A stretch of DNA of 42,481 nt from Pilasporangium apinafurcum (Eukaryota > Oomycota > Peronosporomycetes > Pythiales > Pythiaceae): positions 277,696-320,176 of the forward strand of contig BCKE01000014.1 in NCBI GenBank assembly GCA_001600495.1. The letters are read 5' to 3'. Below the pieces are notes generated by a model. That model saw only the letters and a list, made by a program, of their open reading frames with translations, was not told where the DNA came from and did no database searches. Below, piece by piece: positions 22,392 to 32,698 of the stretch; within the stretch, counting starts at the first letter, position 1; every line of letters starts with the position of its first letter. The translations under genes were made by a program, and so were the position numbers.

Positions 22392-23716
22392 TTACAGAAT
22401 GCGATTGCCCAGTGCCGAGGAAATTAGCAACAGCGCCATGTCAATTGTGAGCTGCGCGCCTGTGCCCGGCGAGAGTGTTGGGTTGACTTCCACCATGTCC
22501 AACCCACAGAGCAAGTTTGTTTCCGCAACCGCTTCAGCGACGTAGTGTGCTTCACGCCACGACAGTCCACCACGCACTTTTGTGCCCGTAGATGGCGCCA
22601 AGATGGGATCCACAGCGTCGATATCGTAGCTCATGTGTAATGGACGCTGAGTTTTGCCACAAAGATGGTCAAGCGCCATTTCCATCACTTTCCCGATACC
22701 ATACTTATCCACAGACTGCATTGTGAACGCCTTGATACCGAGATCGTGGATAATACGTCGCTCGCCAGCGTCGACATCGCGAAGACCGATGTACACTAGC
22801 TGCTGAGGAAGCAACTTTGCACTATTGGCGAGCCATTCGAACCCTGGGACCTTAGCGCAATCAACCAAACCTTCAATGAGGAAAGAAATAGGCATGCCGT
22901 GCATGTTGCCCGACCCCGTGCTTTCTGGGGTGTTAATATCGGCGTGCGCATCGACCCAAATAATACCAGCGTCAGGGTGCACCGACAACAATCCAGCCAA
23001 GGAACCACCACCAATTGTATGGTCACCACCTAGCACCAGACAAAATTTGCCTTCTCCCGCTTTCTGCGCGTAGACATCGTGGAGTTTCTTCAATCCATTA
23101 CCGACTGTCAAACAAGGAGCTCGTCAATTACAATCATCGTTGCTACAAAATCCTATGACAGAGGTGCGTCTTACCAGCAAAGCTTTGCTTAGCACGACCG
23201 TAAAGAGGATCAATCACCGGATCGTTGCGCGTTGGTGGTGCAAAGTCCAAGTTACCTGTCTCTTCCACAGACCACCCAAGGTCTACTAAAACTTTGTGAA
23301 GGCCTGCACATACCCCAGAACCATTACATATTCACAGCCATATCAGAAAATGGCACATTCTTTCTTGCTGGAGCTACTCAAATCGTCTCACTCACCGCCT
23401 TCGCGAAGAAGATCTGGACCAGTGTCCGTTCCAAGCAATGGCTGACCATCTGCAGAATACATATACAGACGATGAGTGATCATATAAAGCAATAACGATG
23501 GTTTACAACTAAAAAGCGCTTACGTGTCATTGGGGCACCAATGATTGCCACAGTCTGCGGTGGCTGCAAGAATTCGTTCAAGATCGGACCCGCGTGACGC
23601 TGTGATCGCACTTCGTCCCAAGCGCGCGACGGAGTGGACGTAATCGATCGTTTGCTCATTGACAATGGCGACTTCGTGGTTTGAAGGACACGTCTCATCA
23701 ACGTAGCGCGTGCCAT
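22392..23716 (-). CDS. Arginase
   Basis: Four exons on the minus strand: 23716-23524, 23449-23396, 23303-23175 and 23104-22392, all junctions phase 1, giving 362 residues. It hydrolyses L-arginine to ornithine and urea with a binuclear manganese centre. All six expected metal ligands are present: His154 in GGDHTIGGGS, Asp177, His179 and Asp181 in DAHADIN, and Asp286 and Asp288 in YDIDAVDP. Their spacing is nearly that of animal arginase. The spliced GAPMTHGQPLLGTDTGP agrees with the arginase N-terminal motif. Residues 1-35 are rich in Arg, Ser and Thr and nearly free of acids, so mitochondrial import is plausible. Related agmatinases differ in the substrate loop; arginase is preferred from the GQP and TGSGNMHGMP motifs. 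Confidence 0.93.
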
Positions 23717-24378
23717 TTTATGTTAAATGCTGTAGCTTTTCGTCTTCACACTTGAATGGTAAATTGAACAATGATAATCATCATTCCACTCAGTTTAGCA
23801 CTAATTAATGTGTCTTCTACAGTATGCTGTATACGAACCACTCAGTGGATAACGGTTCTCCGAGCCAATAAATCGTCACTCGTCATAAGATTCGATGGCT
23901 GCATCGACTGTCTCTGATGAGATTGTGAGGTACACGAAGTATATTTTGATGGACCGAGTCAGAAACGATGATCCTAACATAGCGATGTAGGATTCATGCA
24001 TGGTATTTGTGTTTTCATCGACATTATGGGAAGGACAAGTATTATATGGACACTATGAATTGCTTTTCGTTTGCGAATTCATTTTCAACCAGTCGGCCCA
24101 AAATGAATCAGTCCGTTTCGATTCCCTTGAAGTTGGGTGGACTTCAAGCAGCAGCTGGCTACTGGACCTAAGAAATCGATCGCAATCCGTTCTGCTTCCA
24201 CCACCATCCGTTGACCATGGATGGTACAGCAAGGACGCTCATGTGAAAGATCAATTGCATGCTATAGAGTTGACATCTTAGGGTGCGCCGCTTGTAACAA
24301 ACTGATGATATGGCCACACATTGACTGTCGACTGGATGTGGTTGAAGGAGATGGCGTGCTGTGCCCATCTCCTTTCGG

Positions 24379-24436
24379 AGTCTCTCATAAAAGTCTCTCA
24401 TAAAAAAAAGTCTCGCATAAAAGTCTCTCATAAAAT
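24379..24436. repeat. Short tandem repeat, unit about 13 bp, 4 copies
   Basis: Four near-identical units of AGTCTCTCATAAA follow one another; one unit has CTCG for CTCT and an A-run expands one spacer. This is a minisatellite-like array just upstream of the transposon relic. Confidence 0.85.
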
Positions 24437-24723
24437 CTGCTCCGTATCTACTGATTGCGCTCACCTAATGATTACCGCATTCATTCTCTCAGTTCCTTTG
24501 GATGCTATGCTTTGCTATGGGGAGAATCATCCCACCTCACGTTTTCATGTTAACGCACTTAATCATCGCTGAATTTGGACTTGAATTCCACTACGTATAC
24601 ATCAAAGAATGCACTAATAGTTCTAATCTTGCTATGCTCATGCTCGTTTAAACTTTTGAATTGCATAGCAGGAACATGGTGATCCAGCATGTTCCACCGA
24701 ATAGGATGCGAGTGTTTGCCAAT

Positions 24724-24995
24724 GAAGAGCAGTGGCTATTACAAAATGTAGAAGTATACGCAAGTCAAATCCGCACTCCACAACGATAAAGCACCAGAAA
24801 CTCTTGGAGTGTCTTCACTCCAAGTTTGTCCTTGACAGAGATGTCAATGCTGCTAGAAACGTATTTCACAAGAATGAACATCTACTCTGCAGTTGTCTAG
24901 TCTTAACTTTTGCTGTTGAGTCGGACTCAAAGAAAAAGCAGGAGCTCCTCCCCGAGGTACTTTGGTATCTCATATGATCTCTTGGAGTTAAAAGG
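24724..24995 (+). mobile_element. TnpB/Fanzor-like nuclease relic (C-terminal end plus right flank, copy A)
   Basis: A frame from about 24732 encodes KCRSIRKSN, then a second zinc-ribbon half (KLLECLHSKF) and the sequence VLDRDVNAARNVF. The motif DRDxNAARN with a preceding Cys-rich ribbon is the signature of the last RuvC segment of IS200/IS605 TnpB and its eukaryotic relatives, the Fanzor RNA-guided nucleases. One ribbon Cys is lost (CLHS where CxxC is expected) and no upstream RuvC or N-terminal domain follows in frame, so this is a dead fragment. The coding end and about 80 bases beyond it are repeated in inverted orientation at 2395-2660. Assignment to Fanzor rather than another TnpB relative is inference from the host being a eukaryote. 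Confidence 0.6.
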
Positions 24996-25184
24996 TGTCG
25001 TTAACATGTAAGTAAATGGCAATAGCATCAGGAAACCACTAAGAATGAATAATAAATGTATCAAAGATCGAGGACAGCATAGACATGGTAGCCCTATTGT
25101 AGACGATTAAGTAACATTTTGTCGGTTCTATTCAGTATACGTTAAGATATCTCATGGAGAAATAATTTTTCCAGCCAGCTGTAA

Positions 25185-26383
25185 TCAACTGCTACTTTTC
25201 TTTGACTTCTTCTTGCTCTTCTGCTTGTTATTAGACGTCGTCGCAGCGAGAAATCCACCTTCTTCCAACGCTTCACGTGCACACGTATTGATATGCTTAA
25301 ACCTGTCTGGCCCGAGCAAAATCCCTCCAAACCATCTCGTGACTACCACAGCGACATTTTCCGCATACGTGAGCTCCAGCAGATGCGAGAGTTTGCTACC
25401 AGCACCATCTTCACCGTCTTCATCGTTATCTTTGATGACAAAATCGCCTACGATTCGGTACGCCAACATGTTGTGTATCGCCTGTTCAATTTTTTTATTA
25501 TCCAACAAAATCGCCACAAACGAGCGCACGTCTTCCACACACGTCACAGGGCAGACGTGCGCTACAAACGTACTCTTCCTGTCTTTGATCGGTTGGCCGG
25601 TGTAAATCAATGGAGCAAGTTTGGCTTCGCGTGCTGGATCACGAACAAATTGAGCTGTCCGTACGCGGGGTCGAAGTGTCTGTGGATCCGATACAAACGA
25701 CACAGTAGCCACCTCTTCTGCGAGCTTATTCGCTTCATTTTGGATTCCGCTATTTTCCTGTGTGGACTTGCTTTCGTCTGCACTTGCTGTGCTGACATCG
25801 CTATTGGCGTAGCGTTCCCGCACGCCTTCGATCCATTCGTAAAGACACACTTGGCCATTTGAACGCTGGAAGACTGCAGCCTGAATACAATACAGTCACC
25901 ACATATATATGATAGGTAATTCTAAGGTGAAAACCTTCAAAGTTAAACAAAACGTACGAGATCTTGAATGATTTGATCTCTCTGAGCATTTGTTAGCCCA
26001 AAGGATTCATACACTTCAGCGACGGGTGCATCGATGGATGGATATCCGAGTGGAACGTGAATCAGCAACTGAATCGCATGTGCGCCTGGAATCCGAACAA
26101 TGAATGATCGAACACCTGTAGCAGCGTCGTCGAAATCGGTCTTGAGCTGGAAATCGTCCTCATAAATTGACTGCCACGATCAAAACACAATTGGTCATCC
26201 TCATCACTAAAAGCAGCGACAACAGCAATGAAGATACAAAACAAACACCTGCAACACTTCAATCTCTTCATTCTGTTATTAAGCTCAGAAAGTCAGTATC
26301 ATCATTTACAAGGCACGAGAGAAGCAGTAACAAACGGATTGGAAGCACACCTGTTGCTCTGCATTTTGCTGTTGTGCATCCAT
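25185..26383 (-). CDS. IMPACT/YIH1 family protein (RWD plus UPF0029 domain)
   Basis: Four exons on the minus strand: 26383-26351, 26272-26249, 26170-25958 and 25880-25185, all phase 0, giving 321 residues. Two very short first exons are supported because joining them rebuilds the RWD start NEEIEVLQSIYEDDF. The RWD domain (about residues 12-115) is followed by an acidic linker and the IMPACT domain: DRKSTFVAHVCPV, AIHNMLAYRIV, DGEDGAGSKLSHLLEL, VVVTRWFGGILLGPDRFKHIN. The C-terminus is Lys/Ser-rich. Proteins of this kind bind GCN1 and restrain the eIF2-alpha kinase GCN2, limiting the amino-acid starvation response. It diverges from TRM13 with 164 bases between start codons. Confidence 0.93.
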
Positions 26384-26547
26384 CTTTGTGAATCAAAAAA
26401 TGAGCTGGAGCTGAAATAGCATCATTTTTGGCCAATAATAATGTATATTGTTCACATGAAAACGAATTTTAACCAATCCATAGCTACAATGTAGGCTTGG
26501 TCAATGGGATTGGAGTGGAATAGACTGAGGAGTAAAGCAGGTTCAAA
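26384..26547. promoter_or_regulatory. Divergent promoter region, IMPACT and TRM13 genes
   Basis: 164 bases lie between the start codons of two oppositely directed genes, so both core promoters and leaders must lie here. The sequence is AT-rich (for example around 26425-26470). Both neighbours act in translation, which makes joint regulation conceivable but unproven. Confidence 0.5.
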
Positions 26548-28229
26548 ATGGACGACCCCAAGAAACGGGCGGCGCAGATGGAAGCGGAATTACTTAAGAA
26601 GAAGCGCAAGAAGGAGAAATTGGAGAGCGGTGAGTGGGACCGCTGCATGTATAAGATCGTTCGCAAGAATCGCTTTTGCAACATTGAACGGTACGAGACA
26701 ACACCACATTTTCCAAACAACTTTTCCATCGCTGTTAAATGATGGTCAACTAGAGATGACGCATGGTTGGTGATGTCTACCTTAGAGTGAAAGGGTCGAT
26801 ATTCTGTGGAAACCATTTGCCAAATGATGAAGCAGTAGTGAGCAAGAAGTCACAGAAATTTAAAGCCAATCTGCGGCGGCGTGTGCCCTGTCCGATTGAT
26901 GGCACTCATACGGTCTATGAATACGATCTGGACAAGCACATCTTGATCTGCAACAAAGTAAAGGAGGCCGAGGCGATGAAGAAATTGCCATACTACAGTG
27001 AAAATATCAATTCTGGCTCGCATGATGGTTTTCCATCAGAAGTTCAAACATCAGTCGATACAACTACAATGACTCCAACAGTCCAAGAATCCAGTAATAC
27101 GGATGGAACGGATCAAAATGACGAGGCAATTGCGAACGAACATACCAGTTTAACCGCACAACAAGAACAAGGGCTGATCGCTAGATTGGTATGAATGGGG
27201 TGTTACTGCCATAGAAATTGTACGCTATTGTGGAACTAATATTTGACTATGCACTGTAGCAATCAATTGACTTTGGTGACCTTTGCAAACGGATCCATAC
27301 CGCCTACGACGCATGTGTAGGTGAAATTCAACTGCACAAACTCCATCATCCATGCTGTGAAGAATTTTTAGCAGAGAAACGCGCAGCTGGCGCATCCAAG
27401 AGTTTGCTGCGACATATTGACCAGCAGGCGTCGATCCTCGGCCACATGGACCGCGTCAAGCTGCTCAAGCCAACGTCAACTTTCGTAGAATTGGGCGCCG
27501 GCCGCGGGATGTTGTCACTGGCACTCGCACAAACTTTCAAAGATAGTAGTTTTGTGCTGATCGACCGTGCGCATACGCGCGGAAAAGCCGATCATTTTAT
27601 TGACGAGTTAAATGAAGAGAAGAAAGGCAAGACTTTGCGCGCAAAGATTGATATTCGACATCTGAATTTTGCCGGTATGGACGCCATTGCTGACAAGCCA
27701 GTCGTCTGTATGTCCAAGCACTTGTGTGGCGTTGCGACAGATTTGTCTTTACGAGCGATCACGCAGACACTACCAGGAAAACCGGAAGGAGAGGATCAGA
27801 GAGTTTCGTCTCTGTTTCAAGGACTCGCAGTAGCACTCTGCTGCCATCACGTATGCACGTGGGAAGATTACGTCAATCCAGAGTTTTTCGTGACTCAGGG
27901 CTTTCAACCGCATGAATTCCCATTGGTGACCAGTATGACGTCCTGGGCGACTTGTGGTATGGGGCTTGAGGGTGATGCTGTGGAGCATCTCCTGGGTATC
28001 AGGTATGAATAGAGTCTTTAACCTTTTGTCTTTTGCCGGCAAAGATAATCTCATTTTGTGTTGATTTGGCAGCAAATCGGATCGTGCCATTCTCGGACGC
28101 AAGTGCAAACGCGTTCTGGATGCTGGACGCGCAGCATACCTAGAAAGCTTCCATCTGAAGACACAATTGATCCACTACTGCGATCTGGACGACAGCCTCG
28201 AGAATTGTCTCTTGCTCTCGTGGACTTAA
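26548..28229 (+). CDS. TRM13: tRNA 2'-O-methyltransferase TRM13
   Basis: Four exons: 26548-26690, 26786-27188, 27260-28002 and 28073-28229, giving 481 residues. The enzyme methylates the ribose 2'-OH at position 4 of certain tRNAs. Domain order is typical: an N-terminal CCCH-type finger (CMYKIVRKNRFCN then FCGNH), a U11-48K-like CHHC finger (VPCPIDGTHTVYEYDLDKH then C), an alpha-helical spacer with a polar insert, and the SAM-dependent methyltransferase fold with FVELGAGRGMLS, VCMSKHLCGVATDL and ALCCHH. The C-terminal LGRKCKRVLDAGRAAYLE completes the TRM13 domain. Exon joins at CG|A, phase 0 and AG|C restore each motif exactly, which strongly supports the model. Confidence 0.94.
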
Positions 28230-28897
28230 ACATGTGCGGAGAAAAACGGCAGAGACTTAGAAGCTGTTTGCACATGCTACAAAGAGACCAAGAATAGATT
28301 ACCATCATCTACCTTTCGAAGTGGCACAAACTAAGTCAGCGGTAGGTAAACAAGATTCAGCAAGTATGCAAACCACACGCAAAGATAGAAATTTTGAGAA
28401 GCCAGAGAATACAATTTGCACAATAAGCTATTATTGCTCTTTCTATTGTCACATGGATTGTTTTCGATCGTATGAGGCTGCCGTGCGACGCGTATCGGTG
28501 ATTATCAGCATACGGACTAACCGTGTGGACGCGTTTGAGAGATTATTAGACCCTTTCGCTGTACACGGATACTCTTCCTGCATTCTATTCTGCTCGTCGT
28601 AACTATAATGATCTTGGAAACCCATGTAGGAGACAGATGGCGAGTGTAAGAATGTTTCTCGACGCATTCACATCTCGTTCCCACGTGATTCTGCGCTCGC
28701 TGTTGTAGCAGCGGAGAACCTAGCGGAAGTCCTGGCTCATCTACTTGATGTCCATGCTCAGCGCATAGCTTGTTCTTGTGATGCTCATATTGGAAATTCG
28801 CACTTTACCAATGCGTACTTAACATAAATTGACACTATTTCGTGTTTAACCTGCGCCGTTGTTTGTCTATCTCGTCACTATATCAAAGCGGGAGGAC
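28230..28897. other. Intergenic with dispersed repeat copy 2
   Basis: 668 bases without a gene. Most of the middle is the repeat at 28514-28780, also seen at 12143-12364. The segment at 28320-28500 shows no recognised coding content. The right end should carry the TAF9 promoter. Confidence 0.5.
28514..28780 (+). repeat. Dispersed repeat, copy 2 (partner at 12143-12364)
   Basis: Same orientation and same order of matching blocks as the copy at 12143-12364 (ACGCGTTTGAGAGATTA, TAATGATCTT, AAGAATGTTTCTCGACGCAT, GCAGCGGAGAACCT, CCTGGCTCAT, CTTGTTCTTGTGA). This copy is longer by roughly 45 bases, part of it an extra stretch near 28669-28705. No terminal inverted repeats or coding capacity were recognised. 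Confidence 0.75.
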
Positions 28898-29939
28898 ATG
28901 AACCTTGGCGATGGGCCGTCGTCAGCCTCTAGTGGCGCTAGCAAGTCCAAGAGCGCGTTGAAGGCTAATGGAAACAGCAGCAGCAGCGGTATCGGCGGTG
29001 GCCTGGGTGCCAATGGTGGTACGGCGGCTGCGCTGAAGATGCAGAATCTCAAGGGCATTCACGAAGACGACGGAAACCAGGGCGAGGATGAGAATGTCGA
29101 CGTGTGGCCCATGGATGCGCATGTGATCAAGTTCATTTTAGGATCTATGGGTGCGACGAAGCACGAACCATGTGTCGTGAATCAACTGCAGGAGTTTGTG
29201 CATCGTACGTGGGATCTTTGCAGAATATTGGCTGGTGGATGGATTACAGGATTCAATTTGTGCGACTATGGCAACATTTATACAGGGTATGTGACGGAGA
29301 TTTTGATCGACGCGCAAGAATATTCAATGTACGCGGGCAAACAGGTTAGTAAAGATCGAATTGGATAAAGAGGTGAGAAATTAACAATCAACTTACTCAA
29401 ATCACTATGCAACATTGGCTCTATATGCAGACATTAGATGCAGATGATATCCGTTTAGCGATCTCGTCACGGCTGAACCATCACTACGCCCAAGTTCCTT
29501 CACGAGAGGTCTCTTGCCTGTGAATGATTATAAGGCTCTGATGGTGGCTGATAGTATCGTATTATACTATGTAGTTGATGATGGAGTTGGCAGAAAAGCG
29601 CAACAGCATCCCTCTACCACGGATTTCAAACGAATATGGTGTACGACTGCCACCGACGCAGTTTCAGCTTGTCACCCAGGAAAGTGATCGACTGGAACCA
29701 GTAAGTTATGTTGTTGAAATGGATATGGAAGTGGTGTGTAATCGATAGTCATCTTTATCTTCTTCTTATGTTCGTAGAAAACGCCAACTACTCCACATGC
29801 AGGTAGTGCTTTCTCTCTGCCGAACGCAGGAATTGGCTCTTCTTCGTCGTCTCGTCCGCCATTGCATCCGCACGCAGAAGGCTCCCGAAACAAGAAAATC
29901 GCTCGCAATTCGATTCCCATTAATATTAATCAACGGTAA
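28898..29939 (+). CDS. TAF9: Transcription initiation factor TFIID subunit 9 (TAF9)
   Basis: Five exons: 28898-29204, 29286-29344, 29431-29508, 29575-29700 and 29778-29939, giving 243 residues. TAF9 pairs with TAF6 through a histone fold in TFIID, and in many species in SAGA. A Gly/Ser-rich N-terminal 60 residues precede the fold: [65 protein letters not shown]. The conserved post-fold segment NSIPLPRISNEYGVRLPPTQFQL follows. Introns fall at C|GG, phase 0, phase 0 and phase 0; the third uses a weak donor (GTCTCT). The tail is Ser/Pro-rich. The first intron is 81 nt and has no stop in frame, so retention would insert 27 residues. Confidence 0.92.
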
Positions 29940-30121
29940 ACAGCGCCAGGCAGCGTTGTTTGCATATTTGTCCACTTTTTGTTGATCATCTTGTGTTGTG
30001 TTGCTTCTCTCTGTCCGATTGTCCAAGTATGGCATGGGAGTTTGTTGGTTTTTTTTACAAATTGAAGAGACGCATCCGTGATAAAGAGGAAGTCACCTTG
30101 GTCATCTGAATAATAATAAGA
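29940..30121. other. Short intergenic region before the ankyrin-IQ gene
   Basis: 182 bases with no recognised feature. A short open frame from 30033 (MAWEFVGFFYKLKRRIRDK) ends at a stop after 26 codons and has no convincing splice to the downstream exons; the ATG at 30122 fits the spliced frame better. Confidence 0.35.
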
Positions 30122-32455
30122 ATGTGGGCAGCATCCACATCTCGCTCGTCTACGAAGGTTTGAATGAAATAAATAATAAATGGAAGATGCGATTGTTTGA
30201 ACAAATCGTATGTTGATCAGTCCTTCCATGCTGATCTGATTGCGACAGCATTTGAGCCGAGAGACGCTTTCGTATATGCAGCGTCATTGAATCAAGTCGA
30301 TGTCTTGAAGAAGTGGTGCGTCCTCATAATAGGAGATTAGCGTGGCGAATTGAATGATGTATATAGCATGCATGGATCAGGCTATCAAAAAAGCACAATG
30401 TTAATGAAGAGGACAAGGAAGGAAATCGCGCACTTTGTGTAGCGGCTCAGAATCAATGTCTGGAGGTGCTGCATTTACTTGTCGACAATGGTGCTGATGT
30501 AAACTTATCACAACGAGAGGTACGTGAGTCTGGTAGCTGATGATACATTTGGATTCTTTTTATTGATTGACAAAAGTCATAGGGAAAAACTCCATTGCAC
30601 ATAGCATGTACTTGGGGACGACTCGAGGCGGCTAAGCTCTTAATTTCATGCAATGTAAAGCTGCAGTTTCGCGATTGTGATGTAAGAAATCTGCGTGAGT
30701 GATGTCCTTACTAGTCATAGGTCGATTCTGCGACGCATTCGCCTTTTCTAGGGTCAAGTTCCTCTTCATGCAGCGTGCCGAAATGGCCATGAACAACTCG
30801 TGCGGCTGCTGTTAAATGCTGGTGTGGACCCATTCATCCAAGACGAATTCGGCTCCACACCGTTGGACCTTGCACGAGATTGGCAACGTCTCGATATTCT
30901 CGACATGCTTAATGGTAAACTCCTATACTAGAATCAACATTCTGACGCCAGCCTCAGTTCTGAGTCATCACTTTCGTGTTCATATAGGCTATTGCACTAC
31001 TACCTACCGCAATGCAATGATTAAACATGTCGAACTGGTCGTTCAAGGTCTTGGTAACAATGTTGAATTCCCAAATTCCATCCAAGAAATCATTCTGGCG
31101 TATCTCTGTTAGTGCAAGTGCTTTATATCCCTATGTTGCTAAACGCTGTACGATATTAATAGTCTTTGAATCAGTCATGGCTAAACTAGTTCAATTAGTT
31201 CGATTCTACTTGGCGCTTCTGTCACCTTCTATCAGCACAGGAATGCCGCTTTCACCGTCCGCTTCGATGAACTCGCTCCTGCAAATCGACTTGATGCCTT
31301 TGAGCCCCGACGTTATTTTGGTCAGTGTATTGGCATTTGCCTCATTTTGACCCCTCCATGCATATCGCATTTCCTCATTTGTTTCACTGAATCGATCCAG
31401 CAATACACACAGAAAGTCATTCAACTACAACCACCACGACACATTTCATCGGTATCCCGTACTGAGTCTAGTGTGCTTAGTTTGAATAACAAGTGGCATT
31501 AAAGATTGTGCGCTATAACTTGCAGGAAAAATTGCAAATGCTTTTTATTCTCGCGCAAAAGCTTCTCAGGTTTGTTATTGCTCGATTGGTACGACCAGAT
31601 CAAGACTACGATGAGAAGCAAATAATTCATCTTATTGCACGCAGATGGCACGTTGAAGATCGAACAACACTGGAACATGTGAATCAAAGTACGTACTCGA
31701 CCCATCCTCATCTAAGCTGTCCGTTTAAGCTCACATTGAATTAATTTCACATGTGCTAGAGCTTGAACATGAGCTCCTGGAAGCATTGGAGTCTAGCGAA
31801 CACCACAACCATTCCAAATCGAGACCAAGGTACTCCTTATTTTAATGCATTCAGAAGCATAACTAGGTACACTGATTGTTGGCTTGTCTACCTTTATAGA
31901 ACTACAGATTCAAACGATGAACGACTTGGTGACGCATGTGATAAATCTTTAGTCAATATGGTCTCAAAATCGACACCAGCTGCTTCACTACCTCCTATGC
32001 ATACCAAATCAGTATCAGTGGCTGTAGATACAATTTCTGAGCCAGTCAGCCAGCATTTGCTGTCACCAGTCTCAATGAACAATTCTCGTTCTCAGGAGGA
32101 AGAAACTCCAGCACCAGCACAAGCAGGATGGCAGATTCTGCCGGAAGAGAGGAACAAGTTGTATATCTCCATTCCTGACCCAAAATCGACTAAAACAAAA
32201 CAGACCCCACGAAAAGAGGAAGCAATCGTGCAGACATCAACAACAGTTGCATTTGTTAAAGACCATTTGCAAGTCTACTTTGAAGTGCATGCTGCCGTTG
32301 TGAGATTGCAGAAGTTCATTCGTGGCTTCGTGGTAATAATTTTGTGGCATACTTGAACAGACTGTGTCCATCGTACTAACAAGCGGTATATCTGCATGTA
32401 GACACGTCGACGATTCTATCGAATGCTAGAAGAGTTGATTAGTACACAGAGATGA
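30122..32455 (+). CDS. Ankyrin repeat and IQ motif protein
   Basis: Thirteen exons fit: 30122-30157, 30221-30315, 30381-30519, 30583-30681, 30752-30914, 30988-31053, 31163-31320, 31401-31451, 31526-31569, 31645-31688, 31760-31829, 31900-32332 and 32402-32455, giving about 483 residues. The N-terminal half has four to five ankyrin repeats (NRALCVAAQNQCLEVLHLLV, TPLHIACTWGRLEAAKLLI, VPLHAACRNGHEQLVRLLL, TPLDLARDWQRLDILDML). The middle is helical and polar. The C-terminus has an IQ motif, VRLQKFIRGFVTRRRFYRML, a likely calmodulin or EF-hand protein binding site completed only by the last splice. The exon 6/7 junction (31053/31163) is the least certain. It is dense in introns compared with its neighbours. 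Likely a calcium-responsive scaffold; function not established. Confidence 0.75.
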
Positions 32456-32698
32456 TAATTCATCTCAGGCTTTCTGATCCAGCGAATAGCCTGCTACTAC
32501 GCAGATGTTCATGTATTATCATCAGAATGCTCTAGTTTGAAGATTGACGCAAAAGCGAATCTACTCAGCCGCTATTATAGAATGATGGACCCTACAATAC
32601 ACCCGTGAGTCAGTAAAGACGTACAAATCAATGATTCTAGATTCATTAGCCTACACAACTACTTGGCATTCATTCGGTTTTACTCCATGGCATCGTTT
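32456..32698. other. Convergent 3' intergenic region
   Basis: 243 bases between the stop codons of the ankyrin-IQ gene and the three-RRM gene. No other feature was recognised. Confidence 0.4.

Larger units (their letters stand above)
23717..25184. other. Gene-poor interval with tandem repeat and transposon relic
   Basis: About 1.5 kb without an intact gene. It contains a short tandem repeat (24379-24436, units close to AGTCTCTCATAAA) and the TnpB/Fanzor-like relic at 24724-24995. Open frames around 24000-24280 show no recognisable domain. The left edge should hold the arginase promoter. Confidence 0.5.

Noticed and set aside
22392-23716. Agmatinase instead of arginase
   Set aside because: Metal ligands are common to both families, but the GQP-type N-terminal motif and the TGSGNMHGMP loop fit arginase better. 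Enzyme assay would settle it.
24379-24436. CRISPR-like array
   Set aside because: Units are about 13 bases and directly abutting, with no unique spacers, so this is a simple tandem repeat.
30033-30113. Short frame MAWEFVGFFYKLKRRIRDK as the first exon of the ankyrin-IQ gene
   Set aside because: It hits a stop after 26 codons and no donor there joins the next exon in frame as well as the exon starting at 30122 does.
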